NCBI GenBank assembly: GCA_024711325.1
Contig: JANJTC010000005.1
Location: 1,454,172 to 1,518,171, forward strand
DNA: 64,000 bases
Reading direction: 5' to 3'
Source of the DNA: Bacteriovoracaceae bacterium
GTDB lineage: Bacteria > Bdellovibrionota > Bacteriovoracia > Bacteriovoracales > Bacteriovoracaceae
Part shown: one piece after another, positions 44,182 through 53,494 of the stretch
Numbering within the stretch: position 1 is the stretch's first letter
How the letters are laid out: each line of letters starts with the position of its first letter
Notes under the pieces: model-generated
Databases searched by the model: none
Told to the model about the DNA's origin: nothing
The model's input: the letters and a program-made list of their open reading frames with translations, nothing else
Program-made: the position numbers and the translations under genes

Positions 44182-44312
44182 TTTATACCTGGATTATATA
44201 GTTAATTATCGCTCTACAGAATGAAGTCTTGCAACAAAAATTCTGACTTCCTTTGACTATGCAACGGACCCTTATCCCGATACTTTTTAAAAAGCTTGGC
44301 CGGAGGAAATCC

Positions 44313-45584
44313 ATGGATCAGACTCTATCCTTTATCAAAAATCCTTATACTTTTATCCGAGATGAAGCCTTTCGAGAAGGTAAAGAATTTTTTTACAGCA
44401 GAGTATTATTACGCAAGACAATTTTTATGACAGGACCGGATGCTGCCAGGTTATTTTATAATCAAAGCTTGTTTGAGCGTAAAGGCTCTGCTCCTGAGCC
44501 GATTAAGGCCACACTTTTCGGCAAAGGTGGAGTGCAAGGATTGGACGGAATCGAACATAAGCAGCGCAAAGCTTTATTTTTATCTTTAATGACCGAAGAA
44601 AGGATAAATGATCTAAGTCACATATTTCTGAAGTGGTTAAATACTTACGCAAAACAATGGAAAGAGCATAATCAAATAATTCTATATCAACAATTGCAGG
44701 AGATTCTCACCCTGTCAGTCTGTGAATGGGCAGGAATAGAACTAAAGACCTCTGAAGTATCACTACGAACGCGCCAGCTAACAGCGATGTTTGATTCTGC
44801 TGGTAATCTCGGCCACTTTAGGGCGAGGGTTGCACGGAAGAAATCTGAAAGATGGATACAGGGGATAGTAGAAGATCTAAGGAAATCAGAATCTGAACTT
44901 CAGCAAACTCCACTCGAGAGGATTGTTTTTTTTAAAGACTCCGAAGGGAAGTTGCTTTCTTCACGGATTGCTGCGGTTGAAATTCTAAATCTTTTAAGGC
45001 CAACGGTGGCGATCTCAGTTTATATTGTTTTTTCACTCCATGCTTTAATTATGCATCCGGAGAATCGAAAGAAATTACTTCACGGTAGTAAGGCATTTCT
45101 TGAATGTTTTATTCAAGAGGTGAGACGCTTTTATCCATTCTTCCCGGCAGTGTATGCAAAAGTAAAAAAAACATTCACCTGGAAAGGGGTTACATTCCTA
45201 AAAAAATCCAAGGCCGTACTCGATATTTACGGGACCAACCATGACATGAAGTCCTGGAAAGCTCCGGATGTTTTTCTCCCTGAGCGTTTTATTCGCTGGA
45301 ATGGCAATTCCTTTAATTTCATTCCTCAAGGAGGAGGTGAACATGAAAATGGACACCGCTGTCCAGGAGAATGGATAACTAAGAGAATCATGCAAGAAGC
45401 TGTGATCTTTTTTTTGAGTAAGCTTGATTATAAAGTTCCTGAGCAAAATCTTGACTTGAACATGGGCCGTCTTCCAGCACTGCCTTATTCTTATCTTGTT
45501 TTAAGTGATATAAAGGTTAAGGGAGAAGTTCATCCTCCCTTATCCTCAAAAGTCTATGATGATTTTTTACGGCCGCCGCCATGA
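44313..45584 (+). CDS. CYP152-family cytochrome P450 (fatty-acid peroxygenase)
   Basis: The haem loop GGEHENGHRCPGEW (Cys 350 from the chosen start) and NLLRPTVAISV (R229-P230), which replaces the usual acid-alcohol pair, are diagnostic of CYP152. These enzymes use hydrogen peroxide to hydroxylate fatty acids at C-alpha or C-beta. GVQGLDG has Gln (Q75) where OleT decarboxylases carry His, as recalled, so hydroxylation is more likely than alkene formation. The start at 44313 is set by GGAGG seven bases upstream and gives 423 residues, as in P450-BSbeta. Its end overlaps the KGG gene by 31 bp. Confidence 0.87.
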   Translation: MDQTLSFIKNPYTFIRDEAFREGKEFFYSRVLLRKTIFMTGPDAARLFYNQSLFERKGSAPEPIKATLFGKGGVQGLDGIEHKQRKALFLSLMTEERINDLSHIFLKWLNTYAKQWKEHNQIILYQQLQEILTLSVCEWAGIELKTSEVSLRTRQLTAMFDSAGNLGHFRARVARKKSERWIQGIVEDLRKSESELQQTPLERIVFFKDSEGKLLSSRIAAVEILNLLRPTVAISVYIVFSLHALIMHPENRKKLLHGSKAFLECFIQEVRRFYPFFPAVYAKVKKTFTWKGVTFLKKSKAVLDIYGTNHDMKSWKAPDVFLPERFIRWNGNSFNFIPQGGGEHENGHRCPGEWITKRIMQEAVIFFLSKLDYKVPEQNLDLNMGRLPALPYSYLVLSDIKVKGEVHPPLSSKVYDDFLRPPP

Positions 45585-45688
45585 CTGGCCTTACCACCCT
45601 TACTGGAAATTTGTCTTTGAGTTTCTTCATCCATTGAAGCAAAGCCTCTATTGGAAGTTTTGCCGGATTTTTTTTTACTTGTTGCCAT
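45554..45688 (-). CDS. Small KGG-motif stress protein (not in ORF track)
   Basis: A 44-codon gene read on the minus strand: MATSKKKSGKTSNRGFASMD then EETQRQISSKGGKASHGGGR. The GFASMDEE...SSKGGKASHGGG pattern is the KGG repeat (PF10685) of stress-induced small proteins such as GsiB. The ATG follows AGGAG with 7-base spacing. The ORF track omits it because of its length and shows an out-of-frame 65-residue shadow. Hydrophilic and disordered; probably a desiccation or stress protectant. It overlaps the P450 3' end. Confidence 0.82.
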   Translation of the reverse strand: MATSKKKSGKTSNRGFASMDEETQRQISSKGGKASHGGGRKKSS

Positions 45689-45798
45689 ATAGATTCTCCT
45701 GTTAGGACAAGCATTCCATTAATGCTTGTCGTTACGGCAACTCTAAACTTTGCTGCATGAATTGTTTTCTAATTTCCAGCTAAAGTTTTAATGATTCA

Positions 45799-46263
45799 TT
45801 AAATTGGTTTTTTTAAGGCCGATTTGAGTGCTACCCAAGGCAAAAGCGCACAGACTCTACGAGAATGGTTAATCTTTAGATGTTCAAAACATTGGAAATT
45901 GCCAAGTTCCTCGGGCCAAGGAGTGTCTATTTCGGTGATGGCAGTTTCAAATAACAGGCAGCGATCAAGAGTGGACTCGATACTTTGATGCTTAATCTCC
46001 TGGCAGAGGATGGAAACTGAGGCACTACATATCGCACAGGCGGCGGCCTTAAAGCCCAGTTCATAAATAACTTTGTCTCTTACATATAATTGGAGTTCAA
46101 TATGATCTCCACAAAATGGATTAGTTATTTTAGCGGCATGAGTGGCCCGGTCAGGGAATATGCCATTTTTGGAAGATCGAGAGTGATTTAATAATATATT
46201 GCGGGCGACTTCTTGATTCAATTCAATGTACTCCGGATTCAAGGATGACTTCGGCGACCACAC
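45799..46263 (-). CDS. SufU/NifU N-domain-like iron-sulfur scaffold
   Basis: The three scaffold cysteines are in NPFCGD, AACAICSASVS and RRVCALLPWVAL, in the order of SufU/IscU proteins. The family assembles Fe-S clusters or accepts sulfur from SufS. Length (154) is normal. The gene overlaps the upstream XdhC gene by 41 bp, which suggests coupled expression. No sufBCD or sufS is nearby, which is unusual for SufU. Confidence 0.78.
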   Translation of the reverse strand: MWSPKSSLNPEYIELNQEVARNILLNHSRSSKNGIFPDRATHAAKITNPFCGDHIELQLYVRDKVIYELGFKAAACAICSASVSILCQEIKHQSIESTLDRCLLFETAITEIDTPWPEELGNFQCFEHLKINHSRRVCALLPWVALKSALKKPI

Positions 46264-47224
46264 TTAAGGCGACTTCATCAGGATTGCGGGCATCTATATC
46301 CAAACCTCCGGGAATAAACAGAGGGAATAAAATTTCTTGTTCCAAAAGATCCAGATATTTTAATACTTCCACAGAGCGTTTGAAGCTTCCAATCATGGCC
46401 ACATGACGGGCCTTGTGGTTAATGGCGCTCTTAACTAAAGCCGGGTCCTGAGCAGTATGTCCAGCAATGATAACAACTTCTCCTTCTCGAAACTTGATAT
46501 CAGAATAACCATCTTCTAAACATTGGCATTGAACCGACTCAGGATAATCCTCTGCCTGAAGATCGGGACCGACGGCACGTATTGAAAATCCCAGAAGAGC
46601 AAAATGGCGGGCCAGTGCCTCAGTGATGCGAGTACGTCCCACAATTGTAACTTCTTTTGTGGAGTTGCTTATAAGTGGTTTTACAAATGTTGCAGGAACA
46701 TTTTTTACCTTTCGTAATGCCTGACAGCTGCGGGAGCGTTTTTTTCCAATAGCGAATGCCAATTGTAAAAGCACTTCTTCCATCGACCTGGCATCAGTAA
46801 GGGAGGGGTTCTTTTTTAACCTTATACCATACAGGCCGCTTAGTTCAGTCATCACCTTCTGAAAGGATGCATTCTTTGGCACTAGAATTTCTTCTGGAGG
46901 AACAATGGGCTCAATGAAGACTTTCATCTTCCCACCACAGGCCACTCCCAGACCGAAGATTTCATCATCCAAGTCGGCAAGTACTGTCCGAGGTTTGGCC
47001 TCATTAATGGCGGCAACAGCTTCCTGTCCAATGAATCTTTCAGCACAGCCTCCGCCAACCCAGCCTTGGAGGTTTTTACCTTCATTTGAGAAGATGGCCT
47101 TGGAGGAAACCCGGGCGGAAGCCGAGCCAATAGTCTCAACAATCGTAGCTATCGCAAATGAATGTCCTGCCAGGCGTAGAGTCGAAATTTTAGAATGGAA
47201 CTCTTCTATCAGATCTCTTGTCAT
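46223..47224 (-). CDS. XdhC/CoxI-family protein
   Basis: N-terminal XdhC_CoxI domain (FAIATIVETIGSASARVSSKAIF, GWVGGGCAE) and C-terminal Rossmann XdhC_C domain (VTIVGRTRITEALARHFALLGF). The family inserts or sulfurates molybdenum cofactor in xanthine dehydrogenase or CO dehydrogenase. No molybdoenzyme gene is visible in the window. It overlaps a SufU-like gene, so a shared sulfur-transfer role may be intended; that is inference. Confidence 0.85.
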   Translation of the reverse strand: MTRDLIEEFHSKISTLRLAGHSFAIATIVETIGSASARVSSKAIFSNEGKNLQGWVGGGCAERFIGQEAVAAINEAKPRTVLADLDDEIFGLGVACGGKMKVFIEPIVPPEEILVPKNASFQKVMTELSGLYGIRLKKNPSLTDARSMEEVLLQLAFAIGKKRSRSCQALRKVKNVPATFVKPLISNSTKEVTIVGRTRITEALARHFALLGFSIRAVGPDLQAEDYPESVQCQCLEDGYSDIKFREGEVVIIAGHTAQDPALVKSAINHKARHVAMIGSFKRSVEVLKYLDLLEQEILFPLFIPGGLDIDARNPDEVALSVVAEVILESGVH

Positions 47225-47283
47225 CGTAAAATATTACAGCTTTTTATTAGACTTTGCTGATAAAAATCTGCTCTCTTTCGCAA

Positions 47284-48726
47284 TTAATCATATTTAGGGA
47301 GTAATATTCTAATAATCATACCTTCGGAAAGGTCATTCTGAATGAAAAGTTCGCCGTTATAAATATGGAGGATACCCTTGGCCACTTCCATCCGGCGATT
47401 CATCTTGGTCGCCCCATCTTTGCCTTTTTGTAAGATTTGTTTGACGTGGAAAGTAATGAAATGACTTTCTTCAGAACTCTTATTTTCAATTTCAAGAGTA
47501 CTGCCTGACTGAGCATAAATGAGGGCGTGCGAGAGAACGTTGGATAGAACACTATTCTGGAGAAGCCAACCATTAGCACTAATGGAGACTTTCGCTAAAT
47601 TATCATTTCTAAAATTAATCCGAAGATCTTTCTTTTCAATCACTTCATGGAGAATCTCCAGCTGCCGTTCTAAAAGAGGTAAAAAAGAATGCACTTCATG
47701 ATGGATTTCTTCTTTGGCCTGTGCCATGGTTTGCAACAGATCAATCTGTTCGATCAAATTAGTGAGATAAAAAACATTTTTTGAAAAAGAGCTTTTTTGA
47801 ATATCACTTGGCTCGAGCTGATTGAATTCAGAATGAATATCGACGAGGTTACTTAATGCTTCTTTCGAAGTCAGACGTAAAAGAGCACTTATCTCATTTA
47901 ACTGTTCTCGCGCCTTTTTTCTTTGTTCATAAAGCTTTACGAGAAGGGCCGAGATGATGGCGAAGATTAAGGCGAGGGAAAAATTCCAATACCAGGGGAA
48001 CTGAAAAAAATCGCCATTACTTTTACGCCAGTTCTGGAAGACAATCTCTCGCCCCATGATGTTAGCAGTAGTTTCGTAAATTTTACTATCCGGCAGTGAT
48101 TTGTCAGAAGTTGTAAAATAGTGGTGATGAGTTTCTTTGTCCTTTATGACTAGATCGTAAGATTTAATAAATTCATCCAACTTGAATCGATTGAAAAATA
48201 TTTCAGCATTGATGACCGGGGCAAACCAGCCTTTGAGGTCTTGATCCCGAACGATGGGAACATATAGGACAAAACCTTTTTTGCCTTGATACAAGTCAAA
48301 GGGTGGAGAAAACCAAAAGAGTTCACCTCTTTGATATGAATCTTTTAGTGCTTGTAAATTTTGAGTGATCCTGCCTGTTGCATCAGGATTACTTTCAGGA
48401 GGATAGACCCTGACGATTAAACCTTCCTGATTCAAAATATTTAGTCCCAGGATTTCCTGATTAATTCTTAACAATGTCTCTGCCGCAGGTGAGTAACGCC
48501 GAGAAAGAAAATTATCCTTTGAAAAGTAGTCAGCGCCTATAATTCCAATTGATAAGGGAAGGTTAAGGAATAACTTAAATCTGTCTTTTACGTTCTCCTG
48601 AATGATACTGGTTTGTTTAGCATCTATTGCTTCTTGTCGTTGGATGAGGGTACGGGTAAACGCTTGCAGTAAAAAGTAGAAGATCAGGAGAGTTAGGAGA
48701 AAAATGGTGCTTGTTTTTTTGTACAT
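47284..48726 (-). CDS. CHASE-like sensor histidine kinase, atypical catalytic core
   Basis: Helix at about 6-24, a periplasmic CHASE-type domain to about 235 (ILGLNILNQEGLIVRVYPPESN), a second helix at 245-262, then a kinase module. The ATPase part has weak motifs: SNVLSHALIYAQ for the N box and MEVAKGILHIYNG for the G2 box, and the DxGxG box is absent. The H-box is not obvious; LSNLVDIHSEFNQL is the best candidate. It may be inactive or need a partner. A stand-alone minus-strand gene. Confidence 0.7.
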   Translation of the reverse strand: MYKKTSTIFLLTLLIFYFLLQAFTRTLIQRQEAIDAKQTSIIQENVKDRFKLFLNLPLSIGIIGADYFSKDNFLSRRYSPAAETLLRINQEILGLNILNQEGLIVRVYPPESNPDATGRITQNLQALKDSYQRGELFWFSPPFDLYQGKKGFVLYVPIVRDQDLKGWFAPVINAEIFFNRFKLDEFIKSYDLVIKDKETHHHYFTTSDKSLPDSKIYETTANIMGREIVFQNWRKSNGDFFQFPWYWNFSLALIFAIISALLVKLYEQRKKAREQLNEISALLRLTSKEALSNLVDIHSEFNQLEPSDIQKSSFSKNVFYLTNLIEQIDLLQTMAQAKEEIHHEVHSFLPLLERQLEILHEVIEKKDLRINFRNDNLAKVSISANGWLLQNSVLSNVLSHALIYAQSGSTLEIENKSSEESHFITFHVKQILQKGKDGATKMNRRMEVAKGILHIYNGELFIQNDLSEGMIIRILLPKYD

Positions 48727-48888
48727 GCATCGACCGTTTGGAATTAAGGTTCCCTAATTATATGGCAAAAATACCCTAAATGACCTTAATTTTGTTCTTC
48801 AGCTTGCTCTCGGCCTTTGCAATGTCACGTTTTATTTTCTTTCTATTCAACTACAAGCTTCTTAAGACACTTAACTAAAGAGGAAAAT

Positions 48889-49512
48889 ATGAGAAAGTGG
48901 TATTTATCTTATTTTTGCTTCCTGGCCTTGCTCCTGTCTTTTGCTTCCAATGCTCAGAGTGAGCGTTTAACCAGCGTCACTAAGAATCCGAACGATTTAA
49001 GTTATTTTGACATCACAATTCAAGACGAAGGCCTGTTAAACGGTATCTATAAGGGCTGGTGTGGTGATTGGACGACCCATATAGAACATGGAGTCCTTTA
49101 TAGTGCCAAATTCTATTCAAGCTATGCGGAACTTCCGGAGGGGTTGGTTGATCATCCTGAAAACCTGGACGAGGTGAATTGGATCTTGAACCAACATTTT
49201 GTAGGTAAAACTTCGCCTACTGGTCTAGGGATCTATACTTATAGTGATGTCCAACTGGCGATCTGGTCACTTTTGGATACCTTTTATGATGATTCAACTG
49301 TGGGTCCTTACTCACCGGCAAGAGTTGAAGAACTGTCCAGTAGTGCCCTTCGTTTAGGTAGTGGCTTTTACCCTAGATGCAGTCAAGTGGTGGGGATTCT
49401 TTTGGCGCCAAGTGACCGGACAACCGGAACCCGCGTTCAGACAACCATTACCGAAGTCCCAAGGAATCATTTCCCAAAATGTGTTATTCCCGACGGGGAT
49501 GTCGATCTGTAG
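48889..49512 (+). CDS. Secreted protein with thioester-domain-like hallmarks
   Basis: The start at 48889 gives a clean Sec signal (MRKWYLSYF...ASNAQS). The mature part has C58 in GWCGDW and, 64 residues on, Q122 in SDVQLAIWSLL, with NWILNQHF between. This spacing and the QxAIW motif resemble thioester domains (TED, PF08341) of Gram-positive adhesins, where Cys and Gln form a reactive internal bond. C-terminal cysteines (YPRCSQ, FPKCVIP) may form a disulfide. Confident as secreted; the TED assignment is moderate. Confidence 0.65.
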   Translation: MRKWYLSYFCFLALLLSFASNAQSERLTSVTKNPNDLSYFDITIQDEGLLNGIYKGWCGDWTTHIEHGVLYSAKFYSSYAELPEGLVDHPENLDEVNWILNQHFVGKTSPTGLGIYTYSDVQLAIWSLLDTFYDDSTVGPYSPARVEELSSSALRLGSGFYPRCSQVVGILLAPSDRTTGTRVQTTITEVPRNHFPKCVIPDGDVDL

Positions 49513-49521
49513 GGAGAATTC

Positions 49522-50355
49522 ATGTTTAAAGAAAACAATGCTTTTAGTGGTTTTTCAGTTGATGACATCCTTAAGGCCAAAACCTTTTACAGGGATGTCC
49601 TGGGATTAGTGGTGACCGAGGAAAATGGCCTTCTCCATCTCCATTTGCATGGAGGAGGCCAGGTTTTAATTTACCCTAAAAAGGATCATGTACCGGCCAC
49701 TTTTACTGTTTTGAATTTCCCAGTGTCGGATATTAAGCAAGCAGTCGGTGATCTTGCCCGCAAGGGGATTGAGTTTGTGCGATATCAAGATACAGATGAA
49801 TCAGGTATTACTCATAATGATGGTCCCCTGATTGCATGGTTTAAAGATCCGGCCGGAAATTTTTTATCGGTTCTGGAAGATGAGAACCTGGCCAGAACAG
49901 ATGAAGTTATTGTGACAAAACTTATTCCTGAAAATAGGGAATCCGTTTTTGCTGCCTGGATCCACCCGGAACTTTTGCAGGAGTGGTTTTGCCCTCTAGG
50001 AATGCCATTGGTCGTAAAAAAAATTGAGGCCAAGAGTGGTGGACATTTTCGTTTTGAGTATAGAGGACAAAAGGGCGTCTATGTGCAATCAGGTTCCATT
50101 ACTGAGTACAGGCCGCTTGAGAAAATTGTATCGATATCCCGCATTGAAGGACCAGATGGTATCCTCTGGTCCGATATCCTCGAAACTATTGAGTTTAAAG
50201 AAAGATTCGGAGGAACTGAAATATTAATAAAACAAAAAGGACTAACTGATCCAGTAGCGATTGAAGAACTAGAAAAAGGATGGATCAAAAGCCTCGATCA
50301 GTTAAAACATTTCCTGCATAAAGAGATTGGTTCAGTTACTCAGAATATTCTTTAG
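49522..50355 (+). CDS. VOC/glyoxalase-AHSA1 fusion protein
   Basis: Residues 1-118 are a vicinal-oxygen-chelate domain ([33 protein letters not shown]), and 125-275 an AHSA1/SRPBCC domain ([47 protein letters not shown]). Both are small-molecule-binding folds; the fusion suggests one detoxification or stress role, substrate unknown. It starts 9 bp after the secreted protein and its stop overlaps the convergent cueR by 4 bp. Related to the AHSA1 gene at 5124. Confidence 0.82.
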   Translation: MFKENNAFSGFSVDDILKAKTFYRDVLGLVVTEENGLLHLHLHGGGQVLIYPKKDHVPATFTVLNFPVSDIKQAVGDLARKGIEFVRYQDTDESGITHNDGPLIAWFKDPAGNFLSVLEDENLARTDEVIVTKLIPENRESVFAAWIHPELLQEWFCPLGMPLVVKKIEAKSGGHFRFEYRGQKGVYVQSGSITEYRPLEKIVSISRIEGPDGILWSDILETIEFKERFGGTEILIKQKGLTDPVAIEELEKGWIKSLDQLKHFLHKEIGSVTQNIL

Positions 50356-50741
50356 TGACATTCGAGTTCATCCAGTATGGGACAGTCAGGTCTATGGTCC
50401 CCATGACAGTTTTCTACCAGATGATTCAAATTTGTTAGTATTGACTCAATTTCATGCAGCTTATTTTCAAGTTCTTCAATATGCTTTTGGGCAATCTTTT
50501 TGACTTGAGAGCTGGGACGATTTTTATTTCTCCATAGACTAACCAACTGTTTGATGTCTTTCATGGAAAATCCCAGCTCCCGGGATTTTTTTACAAATTT
50601 AAGAATGTGCACGTCATTTTTTGTATATTGACGATATCCAGAGGAGCTTCTTCCTGCTTTAGGAATAATACCTTGCTCTTCATAGCGCCTGATCATCTTA
50701 CTGCTGACTTCGCTTATCTGTGCAACTTCTCCTATATTCAT
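50352..50741 (-). CDS. cueR: MerR-family copper-responsive regulator
   Basis: N-terminal MerR HTH ([25 protein letters not shown]), dimer helix and the metal loop CHGDHRPDC, placing Cys at 112 and 120, the same numbers as E. coli CueR. This loop binds Cu(I). It is the second gene of copA-cueR, overlapping copA by 4 bp. It should activate the operon's own 19-bp-spacer promoter. Confidence 0.93.
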   Translation of the reverse strand: MNIGEVAQISEVSSKMIRRYEEQGIIPKAGRSSSGYRQYTKNDVHILKFVKKSRELGFSMKDIKQLVSLWRNKNRPSSQVKKIAQKHIEELENKLHEIESILTNLNHLVENCHGDHRPDCPILDELECH

Positions 50742-52936
50742 TTTCTACCGCCTGCTTCATGAGAGGCCTGCCATCTTCTTAGTAGCAGTGAATTGGTAAC
50801 GACACTGACCGAACTCAAGGCCATCGCAGCCCCGGCCACAACCGGGCTTAAATAGCCAAAGGCCGCCAAGGGAATACCAATTACGTTATAGATAAAGGCC
50901 CAAAAAAGATTTTGTTTTATTTTTGAGTATGTTCTTCTGGAGACTGAGATTGCATCTGGAATCAAAAGTGGATTTCCTCGCATAAGAGTAATCCCAGCAG
51001 AATGCATGGCCACGTCAGTACCGGTAGACATGGCCATCCCCACGTGAGCGGCGGCGAGGGCGGGAGCATCATTGATGCCATCACCAACCATAGCGACAAT
51101 TTCGCCTTGCTGTTTTAATTCTTGAATTATATGCGATTTTTGATCAGGGAGAATTTCGGCCTTGACCACATCAATCCCTAATTCCCGGGCCACCAAGTTA
51201 GCACTTCCTTGATTGTCCCCAGTAAGCATCACCGTTTTAATTCCTAGTTGTTTTAATTTTAGAATGGTTAGTTTAGCCGAATCTTTAATAGTGTCTTTGA
51301 AGCCAATAAGTCCTAAAATTTTATTCTCAGTGACATCGATTAGAAAAGACACTGTCTCTCCGGAGTTTTCTCTTTCCACTGAAGCCTTCAGAATGCCATC
51401 ATCCATCAGGTTCAATTCAGATAGAATCCTTTTACTACCGAGAATGTATCTCCTTTCATTAATGACGGCTTCCAGGCCTCTGCCAGGCAGGGCCTTGGTT
51501 GAGGTGGCATGTCCTGGCAGGACTTGTCTTTTTTGAGCTTCTTTTAAAACTGCTTTGGCCAGGGGATGTTCACTACCGCTTTGAATCGTAGCTAGTATTT
51601 TAAGAACCTCATCCTCGGACTGATGAAACGCGAGAAATTTGCTGACAGCAGGTTTTCCTTCAGTCAGCGTTCCAGTTTTATCAAAAGCAATCGTTGTGAT
51701 GGAATGGGCCACTTCCAATGCTTCAGCATCTTTTATCAGAATACCCGCTTTAGCAGCGACACCAGTTCCCACCATGATAGAGGTTGGAGTGGCAAGCCCC
51801 AGCGCACAGGGACATGCAATGACTAATACAGCGACTCCATGGATAATGGCCATTTCCCAGTCAGCATATATACCCCCGGTAATGAGGATGGTGAGAAAGG
51901 CAATGATTAAGACTGTTGGTACAAAATAGGCACTGACTTTATCCACTAGTCTTTGAATAGGTGCTTTGACTGCCTGTGCGTCTTCAACCATTCGTATGAT
52001 TCGAGCTAGCATGGTTTCTGAACCCAAGGCGGAAACTTCGATATGAATTAAACCATCACCATTGATAGATCCTCCAACAATTTTATCATTCTCTTTCTTT
52101 TCAATAGGTAGACTTTCTCCTGTGATGAGTGATTCATCGACTTGAGTCATTCCTTTGGTCAAGAAACCATCAACTGGAATACGTTCTCCGGGACGGACAA
52201 TAACCAAATCTTTTAGCTTCAGTTCCTTTATATCAATTTCCTCTTCCTTATTTTCTCTTAAGACCCTTGCTTTGGCGGGTTGTAAGGCCTGGAGAGATTT
52301 AATGGCAGAGGTTGTTTGTTGTTTTGCTTTAGATTCTAAATATTTTCCTAATAATACTAAGGTAATCACTACGGCCGAAGCTTCAAAATAAAAATGAATA
52401 TTATGATGTTCCAGATGCTCAAGGTTCTTTAATAAGATATATAAACTCAGACCATAAGCGGCACTGGTTCCAATGGCCACCAGCAATTCCATATTCCCGG
52501 ATTTGGCCTTAATGGCCCCCCATGCGGATTTATAAAATCGTGCACCTATGAAGAACTGAATAGGGGTGGCGAGCATAAGTTGGATCCATGGCGGGGGCAT
52601 AAGGTTTAGTCCGAAAGGTTCAAATACCATGGGGAGTGCGAGAGGCAGGGTGAGGAGGGCCGATATTAAAACCAGAATCTTTTCTTTTTTAAAGTCCTTA
52701 TCTTTCAAAGGGCCTTGCATTTCAGATGAAACTTGTGCTTCATAACCAACCTTGGAAACTAAAGTCAGAATTTTCTCGCGATTGATTAACTTGGGATCAA
52801 AATCAATGCTGGCCTTCTCAGTAGCCAGATTCACAGATGCAGATATCACTCCCTCATCTTTATTTAATGCTTTTTCAATACGGTTGACACAAGAAGCACA
52901 AGTCATGCCTTTAATGTCTAAATTAATATGTTCCAT
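50738..52936 (-). CDS. copA: Copper-exporting P1B-type ATPase
   Basis: A single N-terminal HMA domain with GMTCASC, then eight helices with the CPC motif (VIACPCALGLATP), the phosphorylation site DKTGTLTEG, HP (SEHPLAKA) and GDGINDAPAL. It pumps Cu(I) from cytoplasm to periplasm using ATP. At 732 residues it is typical. It heads the copA-cueR operon and has a CueR-type promoter 30 bp upstream. Confidence 0.95.
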   Translation of the reverse strand: MEHINLDIKGMTCASCVNRIEKALNKDEGVISASVNLATEKASIDFDPKLINREKILTLVSKVGYEAQVSSEMQGPLKDKDFKKEKILVLISALLTLPLALPMVFEPFGLNLMPPPWIQLMLATPIQFFIGARFYKSAWGAIKAKSGNMELLVAIGTSAAYGLSLYILLKNLEHLEHHNIHFYFEASAVVITLVLLGKYLESKAKQQTTSAIKSLQALQPAKARVLRENKEEEIDIKELKLKDLVIVRPGERIPVDGFLTKGMTQVDESLITGESLPIEKKENDKIVGGSINGDGLIHIEVSALGSETMLARIIRMVEDAQAVKAPIQRLVDKVSAYFVPTVLIIAFLTILITGGIYADWEMAIIHGVAVLVIACPCALGLATPTSIMVGTGVAAKAGILIKDAEALEVAHSITTIAFDKTGTLTEGKPAVSKFLAFHQSEDEVLKILATIQSGSEHPLAKAVLKEAQKRQVLPGHATSTKALPGRGLEAVINERRYILGSKRILSELNLMDDGILKASVERENSGETVSFLIDVTENKILGLIGFKDTIKDSAKLTILKLKQLGIKTVMLTGDNQGSANLVARELGIDVVKAEILPDQKSHIIQELKQQGEIVAMVGDGINDAPALAAAHVGMAMSTGTDVAMHSAGITLMRGNPLLIPDAISVSRRTYSKIKQNLFWAFIYNVIGIPLAAFGYLSPVVAGAAMALSSVSVVTNSLLLRRWQASHEAGGRK

Positions 52937-52965
52937 AAAAGCTTCCTTTTCATGATTAGACCTGA

Positions 52966-52996
52966 ATTATAAACCTTCCCCTAAAGGGAAGGTCAA
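52966..52996 (-). promoter_or_regulatory. CueR-type promoter of copA-cueR
   Basis: On the minus strand: -35 TTGACC, a 19-base spacer and -10 TATAAT, the unusual spacing MerR activators need. The spacer holds the dyad ACCTTCCC-TTTAG-GGGAAGGT (8-5-8 bp, 52973-52993), a classic CueR/MerR box. The copA start is 30 bp downstream. Confidence 0.9.
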
Positions 52997-53128
52997 ACGA
53001 AATAAAAATATATTACCCTTGTCACAAATGGTTATCCAGCTTCGTCTTAAACCGTTAGATGAAAGTCGAGTCTTTACTTCTAAAGTTGACTGATTTAGCG
53101 TCAATTAATGATTTAAAGGAGAAATATT

Positions 53129-53485
53129 ATGTTTAAAACTATGACTTTCATCGCCCTTGCCATTTTTTCGATTCAGGCGTTTGCGGAGATCGAGCTTCAG
53201 GGGAAATTTTTAAGAGAAGAGTGCACGATTAAGAATGGAGTTGCGACTAAAGTTCAAGTCTTTGGTAAGGATAAGGACATGTTTTTAACAACAACCAAGA
53301 AGGTTTCCATTGAAGGTATTGAGAAATATGTTCATCGGGCAATAGCACAAATTCGAGGTGACCGGGATGTTAATGCTGAATCATCATTTAAGATAATTAT
53401 TGATGGAAAACCTTACGAGATCAATCATAGCGATTCTGATGAGTCACTTTATGTGATTCGCTTAATTGTTAAGGCCTGTAATTAG
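53129..53485 (+). CDS. Small secreted protein of unknown function
   Basis: A Sec signal (MFKTMTFIALAIFSIQAFA) and a 98-residue mature part with two Cys (REECTI and VKACN) that could pair. AAAGGAG precedes the ATG. No family recognised. It lies between copper export genes and the YceI/DUF3347 pair, divergent from copA, so a periplasmic metal or stress role is possible by position. Confidence 0.65.
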   Translation: MFKTMTFIALAIFSIQAFAEIELQGKFLREECTIKNGVATKVQVFGKDKDMFLTTTKKVSIEGIEKYVHRAIAQIRGDRDVNAESSFKIIIDGKPYEINHSDSDESLYVIRLIVKACN

Positions 53486-53494
53486 TAATTTCCT

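Noticed and set aside
44313-45584. CYP152 gene as part of the isonitrile cluster
   Set aside because: It is 19 kb away, on a separate transcript and of a different P450 class.
45517-45714. ORF-track 65-residue minus ORF
   Set aside because: Out of frame with the KGG gene, which has the ribosome site and the family motif; the 65-residue product is a shadow.
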